Assembly (NCBI GenBank): GCA_021613375.1
Contig: CM038717.1
Span: 33,765,994-33,829,993, forward strand
Reading direction: 5' to 3'
Source of the DNA: Megaleporinus macrocephalus
Taxonomy: Eukaryota; Chordata; Actinopteri; Characiformes; Anostomidae
Length of the DNA: 64,000 nucleotides
Shown: one piece after another, positions 25,676 through 37,262 of the stretch
Layout: each line of letters opens with the position of its first letter
How positions within the stretch are numbered: the first letter of the stretch is position 1
Translations under genes and position numbers: made by a program
The notes under the pieces: generated by a model
What the model was told of the DNA's origin: nothing
The model's database searches: none
What the model saw: the letters and a program-made list of their open reading frames with translations, nothing else

Positions 25676-25835
25676 TCTATCTATCCATCCATCCATCCAT
25701 TATCTTCTGCTTTATCACTGCTAGTTGGGGTCCCGGGGGGTTAGAGCCAATCCCAGTGTCATCAGGCGAAGGTGGGGTACACTAGGGACAGGTCGCCAGT
25801 CCATCGCCAACACAGATTCTCACAAACACTCAAGT
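25676..25835 (-). repeat. 3' part of the SINE/LINE-tail family S
   Basis: Tail tccatccatccatccatt, then ttagagccaatcccagtgtc, atcaggcgaaggtggggtac and gacaggtcgccagtccatcg. It is the reverse complement of the 3' half of the complete copy at 52434-52757, truncated before the head. Confidence 0.7.
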
Positions 25836-26072
25836 TGAGCTAAAGTAGCCTTAATGACAGGTGACGTCTGCTGGAATAAGCATGTATAAACATTTATGTA
25901 GGGTTATGTCAGTGGGCATGAGGAGCTTATGTAGATGTCATGTAGCTTTAAGAAAAAGTAGCCTAGTAGACTTGATATCTGCTTAATTATGACTGGTTCA
26001 GCCATTTAACCCTCCTATTATGTTCTGGGTCAGTACGACCCGTTTCCACTGTCAGTTGCCTGAAATACTAGT

Positions 26073-29000
26073 TACACAGTCTGATACCTGATAGCTGATA
26101 TAGGAGTCTGGTGTATAATAGTGTCTGATAACTGATACAGAGATGCGGAGTATAACAGTGTCTGATAACTGATATAGAGGTCTGGAGTATAACAGTGTCT
26201 GATAGCTGATATAGAGGTCTGGAGTATAACAGTGTCTGATAAATGATATAGGGGTCCTGAGTATAACAGTGTCTGATAGCTGATATAGAGGTCTGGAGTA
26301 TAACAGTGTCTGATAGCTGATATAGAGGTCTGGAGTATAACAGTGTCTGATAGCTGATATAGAGGTCTGGAGTATAACAGTGTCTGATAGCTGATATAGG
26401 GGTCCTGAGTATAACAGTGTCTGATAGCTGATATAGAGGTCTGGAGTATAACAGTGTCTGATAACTGATATAGAGGTCTGGAGTATAACAGTGTCTGATA
26501 ACTGATATAGAGGTCTGGAGTTTAATAGTGTCTGATAACTGATATAGAGGTCTGGAGTTTAATAGTGTCTGATAACTGATATAGAGGTCCAGAGTATAAC
26601 AGTGTCTGATAGCTGATATAGAGGTCTGGAGTATAACAGTGTCTGATAACTGATATAGAGGTCTGGAGTATAACAGTGTCTGATAGCTGATATAGAGGTC
26701 CGGAGTTTAATAGTGTCTGATAACTGATATAGAGGTCCAGAGTATAACAGTGTCTGATAGCTGATATAGAGGTCCGGAGTTTAATAGTGTCTGATAGCTG
26801 ATATAGGGGTCCAGAGTATAACAGTGTCTGATAGCTGATATAGGAGTCCAGAGTATAACAGTATCTGATAGCTGATATAGGAGTCCAGAGTATAACAGTA
26901 TCTGATAGCTGATATAGAGGTCCGGAGTTTAATAGTGTCTGATAGCTGATATAGAGGTCTAGAGTATAACAGTGTCTGATAACTGATATAGAGGTCCAGA
27001 GTATAACAGTGTCTGATAGCTGATATAGAGGTCCGCAGTTTAATAGTGTCTGATAGCTGATATAGAGGTCCAGAGTATAACAGTGTCTGATAGCTGATAT
27101 AGAGGTCTGGAGTTTAATAGTGTCTGATAGCTGATATAGGGGTCTAGAGTACAACAGTGTCTGATAGCTGATATAGGGGTCCAGAGTAAAACAGTGTCTG
27201 ATAGCTGATATAGGGGTCCAGAGTATAACAGTGTCTGATAGCTGATATAGGGGTCCTGAGTGTAACCGTGTCTGATAGCTGATATAGGGGTCCAGAGTAT
27301 AACAGTATCTGTGGACTGATATAACAGTCTAGAGTATAACAGTGTCTGATAACTGATATAACAGTCTAGAGTATAACAGTGTCTGATAACTGATATAAAG
27401 GTCTGGAGTGTAACAGTGTCTGAAAGCTGATATAGAGGTCTGGAGTATAACAGTGTCTGATAGCTGTTATAGGAGTCCAGAGTATAACAGTGTCTGATAA
27501 CTGATATAGAGGTCTGGAGTATAACAGTGTCTGATAGCTGATATAGGAGTCCAGAGTATAACAGTGTCTGATAACTGATATAGAGGTCTGGAGTATAACA
27601 GTGTCTGATAACTGATATAGAGGTCTGGAGTATAACAGTGTCTGATAACTGATATAGAGGTCCAGAGTATAACAGTGTCTGATAACTGATATAGGAGTCC
27701 AGAGTATAACAGTGTTTGATAGCTGATATAGGGGTCCTGAGTGTAACCGTGTCTGATAGCTGATATAGGGGTCCTGAGTATAACAGTGTCTGATAGCTGA
27801 TATAGGGGTCCTGAGTATAACAGTGTCTGATAGCTGATATAGGAGTCCAGAGTATAACAGTGTCTGAAAGCTGATATAGGGGTCCTGAGTATAACAGTGT
27901 CTGATAACTGATATAGAGGTCCAGAGTATAACAGTGTTTGATAGCTGATATAGGGGTCCTGAGTATAACAGTGTCTGATAGCTGATATAGGGGTCCTGAG
28001 TATAACAGTGTCTGATAGCTGATATAGGAGTCCAGAGTATAACAGTGTCTGAAAGCTGATATAGGGGTCCTGAGTATAACAGTGTCTGATAGCTGATATA
28101 GGGGTCCTGAGTATAACAGTGTCTGATAGCTGATATAGGGGTCCTGAGTGTAACAGTGTCTGAAAGCTGATATAGGGGTCCTGAGTATAACAGTGTCTGA
28201 TAGCTGATATAGGGGTCCTGAGTGTAACAGTGTCTGAAAGCTGATATAGGGGTCCTGAGTATAACAGTGTCTGATAGCTGATATAGGGGTCCTGAGTGTA
28301 ACCGTGTCTGATAGCTGATATAGGGGTCCTGAGTGTAACAGTGTCTGATAGCTGATATAGGGGTCCTGAGTGTAACAGTGTCTGATAGCTGATATAGGGG
28401 TCCTGAGTGTAACAGTGTCTGAAAGCTGATATAGGGGTCCTGAGTGTAACAGTGTCTGATAGCTGATATAGGGGTCCTGAGTGTAACCGTGTCTGATAGC
28501 TGATATGGAGGTCTGGAGTATAACAGTGTCTGATAGCTGATATAGGGGTCCTGAGTGTAACAGTGTCTGATAGCGGATATAGGGGTCCTGAGTGTAACCG
28601 TGTCTGATAGCTGATATAGAGGTCTGGAGTATAACAGTGTCTGATAGCTGATATAGGGGTCCTGAGTGTAACAGTGTCTGATAGCGGATATAGGGGTCCT
28701 GAGTGTAACCGTGTCTGATAGCTGATATAGAGGTCTGGAGTATAACAGTGTCTGATAGCTGATATAGAGGTCTGGAGTATAACAGTGTCTGATAGCTGAT
28801 ATAGGGGTCCTGAGTGTAACCGTGTCTGATAGCTGATATAGGGGTCCTGAGTGTAACAGTGTCTGATAGCTGATATAGGGGTCCTGAGTGTAACAGTGTC
28901 TGATAGCTGATATAGGGGTCCTGAGTGTAACAGTGTCTGATAGCTGATATAGGGGTCCTGAGTGTAACAGTGTCTGATAGCTGATATAGGGGTCCTGGAG

Positions 29001-29333
29001 TTGTAACCGTGTCTGATAGCTGATATGGAGGTCTGGAGTATAACAGTGTCTGATAGCTGATATAGGGGTCCTGAGTGTAACAGTGTCTGATAGCGGATAT
29101 AGGGGTCCTGAGTGTAACCGTGTCTGATAGCTGATATAGAGGTCTGGAGTATAACAGTGTCTGATAGCTGATATAGAGGTCTGGAGTATAACAGTGTCTG
29201 ATAGCTGATATAGAGGTCTGGAGTATAACAGTGTCTGATAACTGATATAGGGGTCCTGAGTATAACAGTGTCTGATAACTGATATAGGGGTCCTGAGTAT
29301 AACAGTGTCTGATAACTGATATAGGGGTCCTGA
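26073..29333. repeat. 37-bp satellite, about 88 units
   Basis: The unit is gtctgatagctgatatagag then gtctggagtataacagt. Variants are patchy: ataacagt against gtaaccgt, agaggtctgg against ggggtcctga, and agctgat against aactgat or agcggat. The right half is richer in the ggggtcctgagtgtaac type, which shows local homogenisation and a multi-unit period. Because 37 is not divisible by three, the 210-residue open frame at 26522-27154 cycles through three registers. It is not a gene. Confidence 0.95.
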
Positions 29334-29828
29334 TATGCCTTATATAAGCATTTCTTCTATTGATACTCTAATGATCTCAGGTCTAGGAACATGACCACAG
29401 CCTTGTTTCTGTCATATTACTTTATATGTGAAACAATGACCATAACATTGTTTTCTTCCTGCATTGTTTGTGTAATTCTTCTCACAACATCTGTCAAGTC
29501 TACACCACTCATTACAGCAGAAGCCACATCCTGTGAAGTGGTTCAGATACGATGATAAACAAGCAGAGGACCTGGATCCATGTGCAAAGTTTAACATATT
29601 TCCAAAAAACATAAAACTGATAACATATCAAAAGTGCCATAACCTTCAAACAAGCCATGTTTCCAGCGTGCATGAAAGTTTCTTCTCCGTTCAGGATGTT
29701 ATGAACTTGTTTTCACTCCGAAAATCAACATAACATGTAATTTGACGCCCCAAACCTTTACATGCGACTGTAAATGAAAGGGAGGCCTTAGCGGGAGGTC
29801 CAGGAAAAGGGAGGAGGAGATGTTCCAG

Positions 29829-29834
29829 TATAAA
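29829..29834 (+). promoter_or_regulatory. TATA box of plvap
   Basis: TATAAA in cagtataaagggtcc, 110 bp upstream of the chosen plvap ATG. A start near 29857-29862 would leave a short leader. It would also put the upstream in-frame ATG at 29864 almost at the cap. Confidence 0.65.
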
Positions 29835-29938
29835 GGGTCCTACACGAGCTCCAGCTGAAGCGTATGGAGTGCAGCTCTGATGAAGTGAGGTGTGGCTTTA
29901 AACGCTTTTCAGTCGGAGTTGTTCGCTCTACAGTAGCC

Positions 29939-32900
29939 ATGTACAACAGTGGCTACTCCCAAACTAAAATGGGCTTGGCGGCCAAGAGCCTGCACCGGTC
30001 CAAAGACAGGAGCTGCGGTTACTACGTGAGAATCATCTTATTTTTCTCCTCGCTGATCCAGTCTCTCATCATCGTCAGCCTGGTGCTGTTCCTCATTTAT
30101 GGAGAACCACAGCAGACGGTGGAGGAGAAGAGGATAAAGGACCTGGAGCAGAGTTACAGCAGGATCTCGCTGGAAAACGTGGCCCTCAGAGCCAAGGAGA
30201 AGAACCTGACCCAGATGCTCAACATCACTCTTACTGCAAAGAAGCTTGGTGACAAAGACCTGCTTACCTTACGCAAACTGGCCAACACCTCAACCATTAC
30301 CATCAACACCTTGAGGCAAAAATGGGTGAGAACTGCTTTTGTTAGTTGTCACTACAACTTTTCCTCTGTTCTCCGTTAAATTACCTGGCTTGGAAATGAG
30401 AAACATCTAGAACGTCTACTGTCTGTAGAAGAATTTCAATGCTCATGTCAGGCACCTTGACCAATGAAACCTTGAATGCCAATTTTGGCGTTTTCCAGTT
30501 TTTTACCTCATTTGAAAGTTCCTATTACTTTTCACATTGTGTGCCAATTTCATGGTGAGTGCACCAAAAGAAATGACTCAAAAAGTCTTGGAAAAGAAGT
30601 CCGGTTGCATTGACTTACATTAAAAGTAGCGTATATTTTTTCCTTCTCCTGTAAAGTTATCCTGTAAACAATGTTTTGTTCTGACAGCATTGATGTGTTG
30701 AGATTATTATTTATTCTTCAGCTCCAATGCCATTTAAAGTCAGACACATTGTATGCTGGGTCAATTATTTAACATGTTATATTGTTATGCATTGTTTGTT
30801 GGTTGATTGGGTTTAATAACAATTGAGAAATGTAATCGTTTTTCATTGATAATTATTTCTCTTTTATTGACGAAGGCTTTTTAGTCTCTTTAGATGTGAA
30901 AGTTTAGCTTTTACTGGTATTAAGAGTAGCAAGTGATGTTTTGTTTTGTGCTCTGCAGAGTCAGTGTGAGATGGAGAAAAGAACCAGCGTAGGTGCTGCT
31001 GCACGTATGCCTTGCCCCCTATCAGGTAAACATCTGCCGTTCTTCATAAACATTGAACACCTAGTTGAGACTGATCTACATTCCAAATACCCTGTTAGAT
31101 AATAGATTGGCCCAGATTGGTTCAGGGTTTTGATCAGTCCCAACTGTGTACCGTCTAGGTGGTCCGTAAACTCAATTTATAGCTTATGGGTTTTTTTCCC
31201 CGTCAGGTAATGACAGGTTTTTGGAACATCGGCTCCGTCAAGCTGAAGAATTGCAGAAATTGCTCAGGGCCAACTTCACCGAGCAGATGCACATCAACAA
31301 AATCGAGTTGGAGAGCGCTCAGAAAGACAGGATCAGGTATCAGCTGGACGGGATAGAACTGCGGCGGGACAAAGCCCTCCTGGAGGAGCGCATCGAAACG
31401 TACGAGAAGAAGTGCAAGGAGGACTTTGTCCACTCCCTAGAAGGAATCCCTAACGTCACCAGAGAGTTCCTCAAAAGGGTCGACGACTTGTTCTCCAAGC
31501 ACATCTCTTTTCAGCTCTCGTGCGACAAACAGAGCATTCAGCTGGAGAGCATCCGTGCCAACTGCAGCAGCCTTTCCATGGAGGTGGAGAACAAACTGCA
31601 GACCTATCTGGACAAGGTGGGGAGCCAGGTCACCATGACGATCGGTGAGAACGCCAAATGCATGACGGAGAACAAGCGTCTGAATGAAGACGCTACCTGG
31701 TGCAAGCACAATCGCACTGACATCGTTGAAGAGAACAAGAAGGTTCTCAAGCAAGTGCGGCAAACCTACGACAAAGAGGTGGAGCGGCTCCTGCTGGACG
31801 TCACCAAACTGAACGGAAACAAGAATCTGCTGGAGAATCTGCTGTCCGTGAAAGAAATCGAAATCAAAATGCTTTCTGACAGGGTCAAGGACCTCAACAC
31901 GTCACTGACCATTTGTAAGGTAGGAGGAAACAACCGTATGCATTGATATTGTATATTTATTGTTACGTAATCACTGAATAATAAGCTTTCAAATTTATCA
32001 TTCTCTAAAAACATTGCCATTTTTTGACATACGAGGGTAATTACTGAATAATACTGAATAATAAGCCTAAATAATTACTGAATAATAAGCTTTCAAATGT
32101 ACCATTCTCTAAAAACATTGCCATTTTTTGACATACGAGGGTAATTACTGAATAATACTGAATAATACTGAATAATAGGCTTTCAAATGTACCATTCTCT
32201 AAAAACATTGCCATTTTTTGACATACGAGGGTAATTACTGAATAAGCCTGAATAATACTGAATAATAGGCTTTCAAATGTACCATTCTCTAAAAACATTG
32301 CCATTTTTTGAGATACGAGGATAATTACTGAATAATACTGAATAATAAGCCTGAATAATACTGAATAATAGGCTTTCAAATGTACCATTCTCTAAAAACA
32401 TTGCCATTTTTTGAGATACGAGGATAATTACTGAATAATACTGAATAATAAGCCTGAATAATACTGAATAATAGGCTTTCAAATGTACCATTCTCTAAAA
32501 AACATTGCCATTTTTTGACATACGAGGGTAATTACTGAATAATACTGAATAATAAGCCTGAATAATACTGAATAATAGGCTTTCAAATGTACCATTCTCT
32601 AAAAACATTGCCATTTTTTGAGATACGAGGATAATTACTGAATAATACTGAATAATAAGCCTGAATAATACTGAATAATAGGCTTTCAAATGCACCATTC
32701 TCTAAAAACATTGCCATTTTTTGAGATACGAGGGTAATTACTGAATAGTACTGAATAATAAGCCTGAATAATATTGAATAATAGGCTTTCAAATGTACCA
32801 TTCTCTAAAAACATTGCCATTTTTTGAGATAAGAGGGTTCTTATATTTGCATTCACAGCCAAGTTGTTGTTTTTTCTCATTTCAGTCTGTGCCATTTCCA

Positions 32901-33504
32901 CCCAACCCACTAATGCCATCATTTGGACAAAATAAATTTCAGCAGGGCTCATTCGGCAGTCTTGGGTCAACTGGAATGGGCCCCATGGTGCCTTCCTTTG
33001 GGACCAGCATGGGTTCGACAATGCTTGGGTCTGCTGGCCAGGGAACGTATATGAGAACACCTGGGAGTTCAGGAGCACTGAGTGCACTCGGTAGCGTAGG
33101 ATCAGGGGTGACAGGGCCGGGCAGCGCAGGTTCCAGCACAGGTTTTACCGGCATCGGATCAAGCGCCTCAGGTAGAACAGGTTCGGGTGGTACTGTGCCT
33201 GTGGGAGCAGGGCTCGGCAGCGTAGGCTCAAGTGCAACAGGCTTAACCAGAACAGGGACCGGAGTAGGACCGGCGTCGGGTGCTGTTGGATCTAATACAG
33301 CTGGAGTGGCCCCATACGGAGCAGGAAGAACAGCAGGAAGTGATCCACTAGGTGAGGCTCAATCTTGACACAAGTCTGTGCTTTGACTGGCAGTAGTGAC
33401 ATCCTTCACTGAGTCAGTTGTGTTTTTTATTTGTGTGTGTGTGTGTTTGTTTTTCCACAGCACATCTTACTCAGCACTTGAAAGAACTTCATCAGTATGG
33501 ATGA
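29939..33504 (+). CDS. plvap: Plasmalemma vesicle-associated protein, five coding exons
   Basis: Exons 29939-30325, 30959-31025, 31207-31919, 32886-33351 and 33461-33504 join in phase to 558 aa. Plvap is a single-pass type II membrane glycoprotein that forms the diaphragms of endothelial caveolae, fenestrae and transendothelial channels. The start MYNSGYSQTKMGL is chosen because it resembles fish orthologues; an in-frame ATG at 29864 would add 25 residues. A cytosolic basic stretch precedes a transmembrane helix at about 32-54 (IILFFSSLIQSLIIVSLVLF). The extracellular part is a long coiled coil (about 60-385) with N-glycosylation sites such as NLT, NIT, NFT, NVT, NCS and NRT and several cysteines. 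Exon 4 encodes about 155 residues rich in Gly, Ser, Thr and Ala (390-544), larger than the proline-rich tail of mammals (human 442 aa). The end LTQHLKELHQYG follows in exon 5. Which fish paralogue it is cannot be settled here. Confidence 0.92.
30455..30668 (-). repeat. Dispersed repeat family D, copy 2 (plvap intron 1)
   Basis: Inverted copy with accaatgaaac, tttttacctcatttgaa, cattgtgtgccaatttcatg and tgacttacattaaaagt, ending at ctcctgtaaagtta. It has diverged from the other copies. Confidence 0.6.
31979..32830. repeat. About 103-bp tandem repeat in plvap intron 3
   Basis: Eight copies of a unit made of aggctttcaaatgtaccatt, ctctaaaaacattgccattt, tttgagatacgagg and a variable number of aataatactg blocks. 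Unit length differs by how many actgaataat blocks each holds. The array begins about 60 bp after the exon 3 donor and ends about 55 bp before the exon 4 acceptor, filling nearly the whole intron. Confidence 0.9.
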
Positions 33505-33983
33505 ACGAAGGAATGACCAGCGACTGGGCCAAAGACCAAACATGAAATATATGTACAGTAATGATGTAAATAATGATTGTAAACAAGCATATACCAATGC
33601 AGTATCTACAGATGTATATTGGTGTTGTTGAAACATTGTTGGCCCTGAAAGGTTAAAGATAGAAAAATCAGATTCACACAATTGTGGTCAATAGGCTTGT
33701 GGTCAATGGGCCGAGATGTGTCTGGCATCCAAAAACTGTGTATCATTAAGCTGCTGGAGCTTCCACGCCGACGTCAACGTTCATCCAAATCTTTACTGCA
33801 GTAACATCACCAAAACCTCTCTTGGCCTTCTCAAACCTGCTTGGATGAACACATTAGAATGAATGCAACATTAGTCTTATCCCATTTTACACACTCTGAA
33901 GAACACGTGAATATTGTCACTGTCCAATAAAAAAAAAGTATTTCCAACACACCAACTGTACAGGAGAGACCCAATGAGAGTAG

Positions 33984-35032
33984 CTGATGATAGTAAAACT
34001 GATCCACCTCTTCATTAAAGTCAAGCAGACTCATCAATGTGGCTTACCATGAAGCCAAACGCTGCCAATGTGGTACCAATTCTCCAAGTTTCCATTCACA
34101 TTTCTGCAAGTCATGCAGGCATATGGACTTTAGACTGTATTTATAATTTCCATTGTTTCTATTTTTTAACTAATATAAAAATCCATATATAAAATCCAGA
34201 TGAACTGTCTTTACTTTCAATGTAAGTCAATGGAACTAGATTTTTTCCCAAGCTATTTTGGTCCATTCACCATGAAATTCAAACACAATGTCAACAACAG
34301 CTGCTGCATTTAATTGATGTAGAAAAATAGAAATGAACAAATATGGAGACATGTTTTTCATTGGACAGCGACGATATGGTCCTTATACAAATAATCACTG
34401 TCCAAAGAAACACAAGACTAAAACAGTTTCTATGTAACTTTCTATGCAAATCAATGGAACCAGAAGCTGTTTTGGAGCATTTCTATTTGTCCATTGATCA
34501 TGAAATTTACACACAGTGTACACGGCAGTTGTTGTTTAAATGATGTAGACGGATAAAAATAGACACAAATTAAGATGCTTTTTATTTTGGACAGTGACGA
34601 AATGTGTGCCATGCTGTTAATACTTGGTTTATCACCGTGAAATAAAAACTAGCATAGCATTACAAGCCTGCTGTGACTTCTAGGACCAGTTATGTATATA
34701 ATCACGCTGGTATGATCTGCAATCTTTGGCATTATCTTTTATTTTATATCTGTTGACATTTCAGCATAGTTCTCCTTTTCAAGGTCCAGGTCTTGTTTGC
34801 GTCATGAAAAACAACAAAATAGTTTTGGTTGATGAGAGTAAAACTGATCCACCTCTTGATTAAAGTCAAGCAGACTCTGCCAATGTGGTACCAATTCTCC
34901 AAGTTTCCATTCTCTTATGCAGGTCATGCAGGCATATGGACTTTAGACTGTATTTATAATTTCCATTGTTTCTTAACAAATATAAAATTCCATATATAAA
35001 AATTAATATATAAAATCCAGATGAACAGATTA
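33984..35032 (+). repeat. Direct duplication of about 200 bp
   Basis: The segment 33984-34204 (gtaaaactgatccacctctt, caatgtggtaccaattctcc, ggcatatggactttagactg, tatttataatttccattgtt) recurs at about 34830-35032 with an internal deletion of roughly 30 bp and few substitutions. Family D copies lie between the two. Confidence 0.85.
34203..34606 (+). repeat. Dispersed repeat family D, two tandem copies
   Basis: Copies at 34203-34380 and 34397-34606 share tgtaagtcaatggaac, ttggtccattc or its variant, catgaaatt, aacagctgctg or its variant, gatgtagaaaaat and ggacagcgacgatat. They are head-to-tail. Confidence 0.7.
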
Positions 35033-35528
35033 TAAAAATAAACAACAGAAATTATGAATGTAGCATGTAAACCACAGGTTGTCAGAAATCAACACGGCAC
35101 CCTAAAACCCTAACTGGAAAGTTTGGCTCGTTTTTATAGTTTTATGGTCAAACTATGGTCTTAAACCACATTGGAAAGTCGGAGCAACTTAATGAAGACC
35201 TGGATGTGGTTTGAAGAGGCTGACAGAAGCTTTGGGGACGGAAAAGATTTGGGTGACTATTGACTTCCAGTGTTTGTTACATGCTTTGGCTGATCAATCA
35301 CATCTAGGATAAGTGTGAGGGTGTGTGTGTATCTGTTTGCTTGCTAAATCATTGATTTAAGGCAATTCAAGCCAATATGCAAATCAGGTTACGTCCTGAT
35401 GTTATAGTGATCTTGTATGTCTTGTATGTTTTGCACTTATGTCATTGTTAAACTGTTAATAATATCAATAAAAGATAAGAGAACCAAATGAAACCTTTCT
35501 CAGTGACATTCCTGCAGCATCGTTGGGT

Positions 35529-35768
35529 GTATATCATTGCTGTCCAATGAAAAACATGTCCATCTCCATGTTTGTCGATTTTTATTTTTTAACCTCATTT
35601 GAACCCAACAGCTGCCGTTTACATCGTGTACAAAGTGCATGATAAATGGACCAATAGAAATGCTCCAAAATCACTTGGAAACAATTCTGGTTCCATAGAC
35701 TTGCATTGAAAGTGAAGACAGTTTTTGTCCTCTCCTGTAAAGTTGCCCTCTTTGGACAGCAATGACGT
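35529..35768 (-). repeat. Dispersed repeat family D, inverted copy
   Basis: Begins tatcattgctgtccaatgaa and runs through acctcatttgaacccaacag, accaatagaaatgctccaaa and gacttgcattgaaagt to cctgtaaagttgccc. Confidence 0.75.
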
Positions 35769-37049
35769 TTAGCAGGGTGTGGCTACACGTACGTGTGGAA
35801 CAGCTTCACAGTTGTGTTGTGAGCAATGCAAACACAAGAACATCACTTAGGCTGACAAGTACGGCAAGAACCCTAAAGTCACGTACGTCAGTGGAATATT
35901 GCGGCACGCGTTTCTTGACGCACTTTAAGGGTCCGTTCCCGATCCAAGCTGCCGGTCCACCCCTGTGCAAAGTTGAAAAAAGTCTCTGTTTGTCTGCCAA
36001 CCTCGTCTTGGCCCACAGTGGGAAGGATGGAGGACATAAGTATGTTTACAAAGGAAAACAATGACTCATCCATGCCCTGAGAGGCAGATCCATGCTACCA
36101 GTCTAATTAATAAACAAGTCGTCGGAGGGGGGGTTATCAATCAAATGTTTGCGAACGAGGCCCACCTCTCTTAGGGGCCCCAAAAATAACTGCGGCCAAC
36201 CAGTTGAGCCATTGTCATTGTTTTGCGTCAGTGGGAAGCGCTCTTTAAAACAAAACCCTCTCCAAGCAAAGCAGTCCACTCAGAGCCAAGGCTGAGCTAT
36301 CATTCAGCCGCCACTGCCAGGAAGGTTAGATAATGCGGCTGAAGATGTTCACAAGGAGCCGGTGGTTGAAATAAATTAAGCTGGCGAACAATGCAGCGGT
36401 CAACAAACGCAACGCACGAAGAAACAAAAACACTCTCGCATTTAATTTTGGCAGGTCGTTCAGGATATGCCCGGTGAGAAGACACATTGTCTTTATACAA
36501 AGGAAGAAGGCTCTTGTCTCGCGTCCAGAGAGAGGCACTGGCACTGATAACCTGCGATACAGAATTTCAAACAATTCAACTTCGTTCCCGATGCTGACTG
36601 GCCTCCTGTCGCTAGAAGTGTCAAACATATTGGAATAAAAAAAAAACAAGAAAAGAAACAAGGCGCCAATTAATAAATAGTGGCGTCACAAGATGGAACC
36701 GGCTGTTCTGCTTAGAAGGATATCCTTTGTTTAGCATAAGTGACTTCCACTTAAGGCTACTGGAACTCCTCCTCGCTGTGAGAGAAGCTCACACGTTCGT
36801 AGTTTTGACATCTGAACAATGAACGCTAAACTCCTTGACAGCTTTGTTTCCTGACGTCACGTTGAACACAATGCTGCTGTCACGGTGCCATTCTCCCGAC
36901 TACTGTTCTGAACGGCTGTGTAAGGTACACTCGCCCTAATGCTGCACTTTCTTTCATAAACCTGCCTTCGTTTTCCCTACAAACAGAACCTCCTGCTTCA
37001 GATGGGTGTTCACTGTTGCTATAATAAAAATAAAATAACTAAATCAAAC
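35769..37049. other. Intergenic, GC-moderate, no gene recognised
   Basis: Less repetitive than its surroundings. Open frames at 35762-36064 (+) and 36326-36661 (-) show no recognisable family and lack convincing splice context. A small Pyr/Pur-skewed stretch lies at 36880-36970. It could hold regulatory or non-coding RNA sequence, but nothing shows this directly. Confidence 0.35.
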
Positions 37050-37262
37050 CATCCATCCATTATTTGCTGCTTTATTCCACTAGTCGGGGTCACAGGAGCC
37101 AATCTCAGCATCATCGGGCGAAGGTGAGGTACACCAATCCATTGCTTGGCCAACATCCACTCACACACAAACTACAGACAATTTAGAGTGACCGATCAAC
37201 CTGACTACATGTGTTTGGACTGTGAGAGGAAACCAGAGGACCCACTCAAGCACGGGGAGAAC
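37050..37262 (-). repeat. SINE family S, 3' part fused to the 20-bp array
   Basis: Tail ccatccatccattatttgct, then cggggtcacaggagccaatc, atcgggcgaaggtgaggtac, ggactgtgagaggaaaccag and gcacggggagaacatgcaaa. The order matches the reverse complement of the full copy at 52434-52757. The segment that should carry box B is missing, and the element passes directly into the array of its own head sequence. Confidence 0.8.

Larger units (their letters stand above)
33505..35480 (+). other. plvap 3' untranslated region and downstream
   Basis: AATAAA signals lie at 33926-33931 and 35467-35472. If the distal one is used the 3' UTR is about 2 kb and contains a direct duplication and two copies of family D. 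No other coding exon was seen. Confidence 0.5.

Noticed and set aside
26522..27154. 210-residue frame with YQLSDT/SAIRHCYT repeats
   Set aside because: It is a 37-bp satellite read through three registers; other frames of the same array are similar.
29864..29938. Upstream in-frame ATG as the start of plvap
   Set aside because: It would lie almost at the cap predicted from the TATA box, and the added residues (MECSSDEVRCGFKRF) are unlike the known start; MYNSGYSQTKMGL fits better.
31437..31763. Minus-strand 108-codon frame
   Set aside because: Shadow of the large coiled-coil exon of plvap.
36326..36661. 111-codon minus-strand frame
   Set aside because: No recognisable domain, no splice partners and no repeat of the frame on conserved codons that I can judge; kept only as unassigned sequence.
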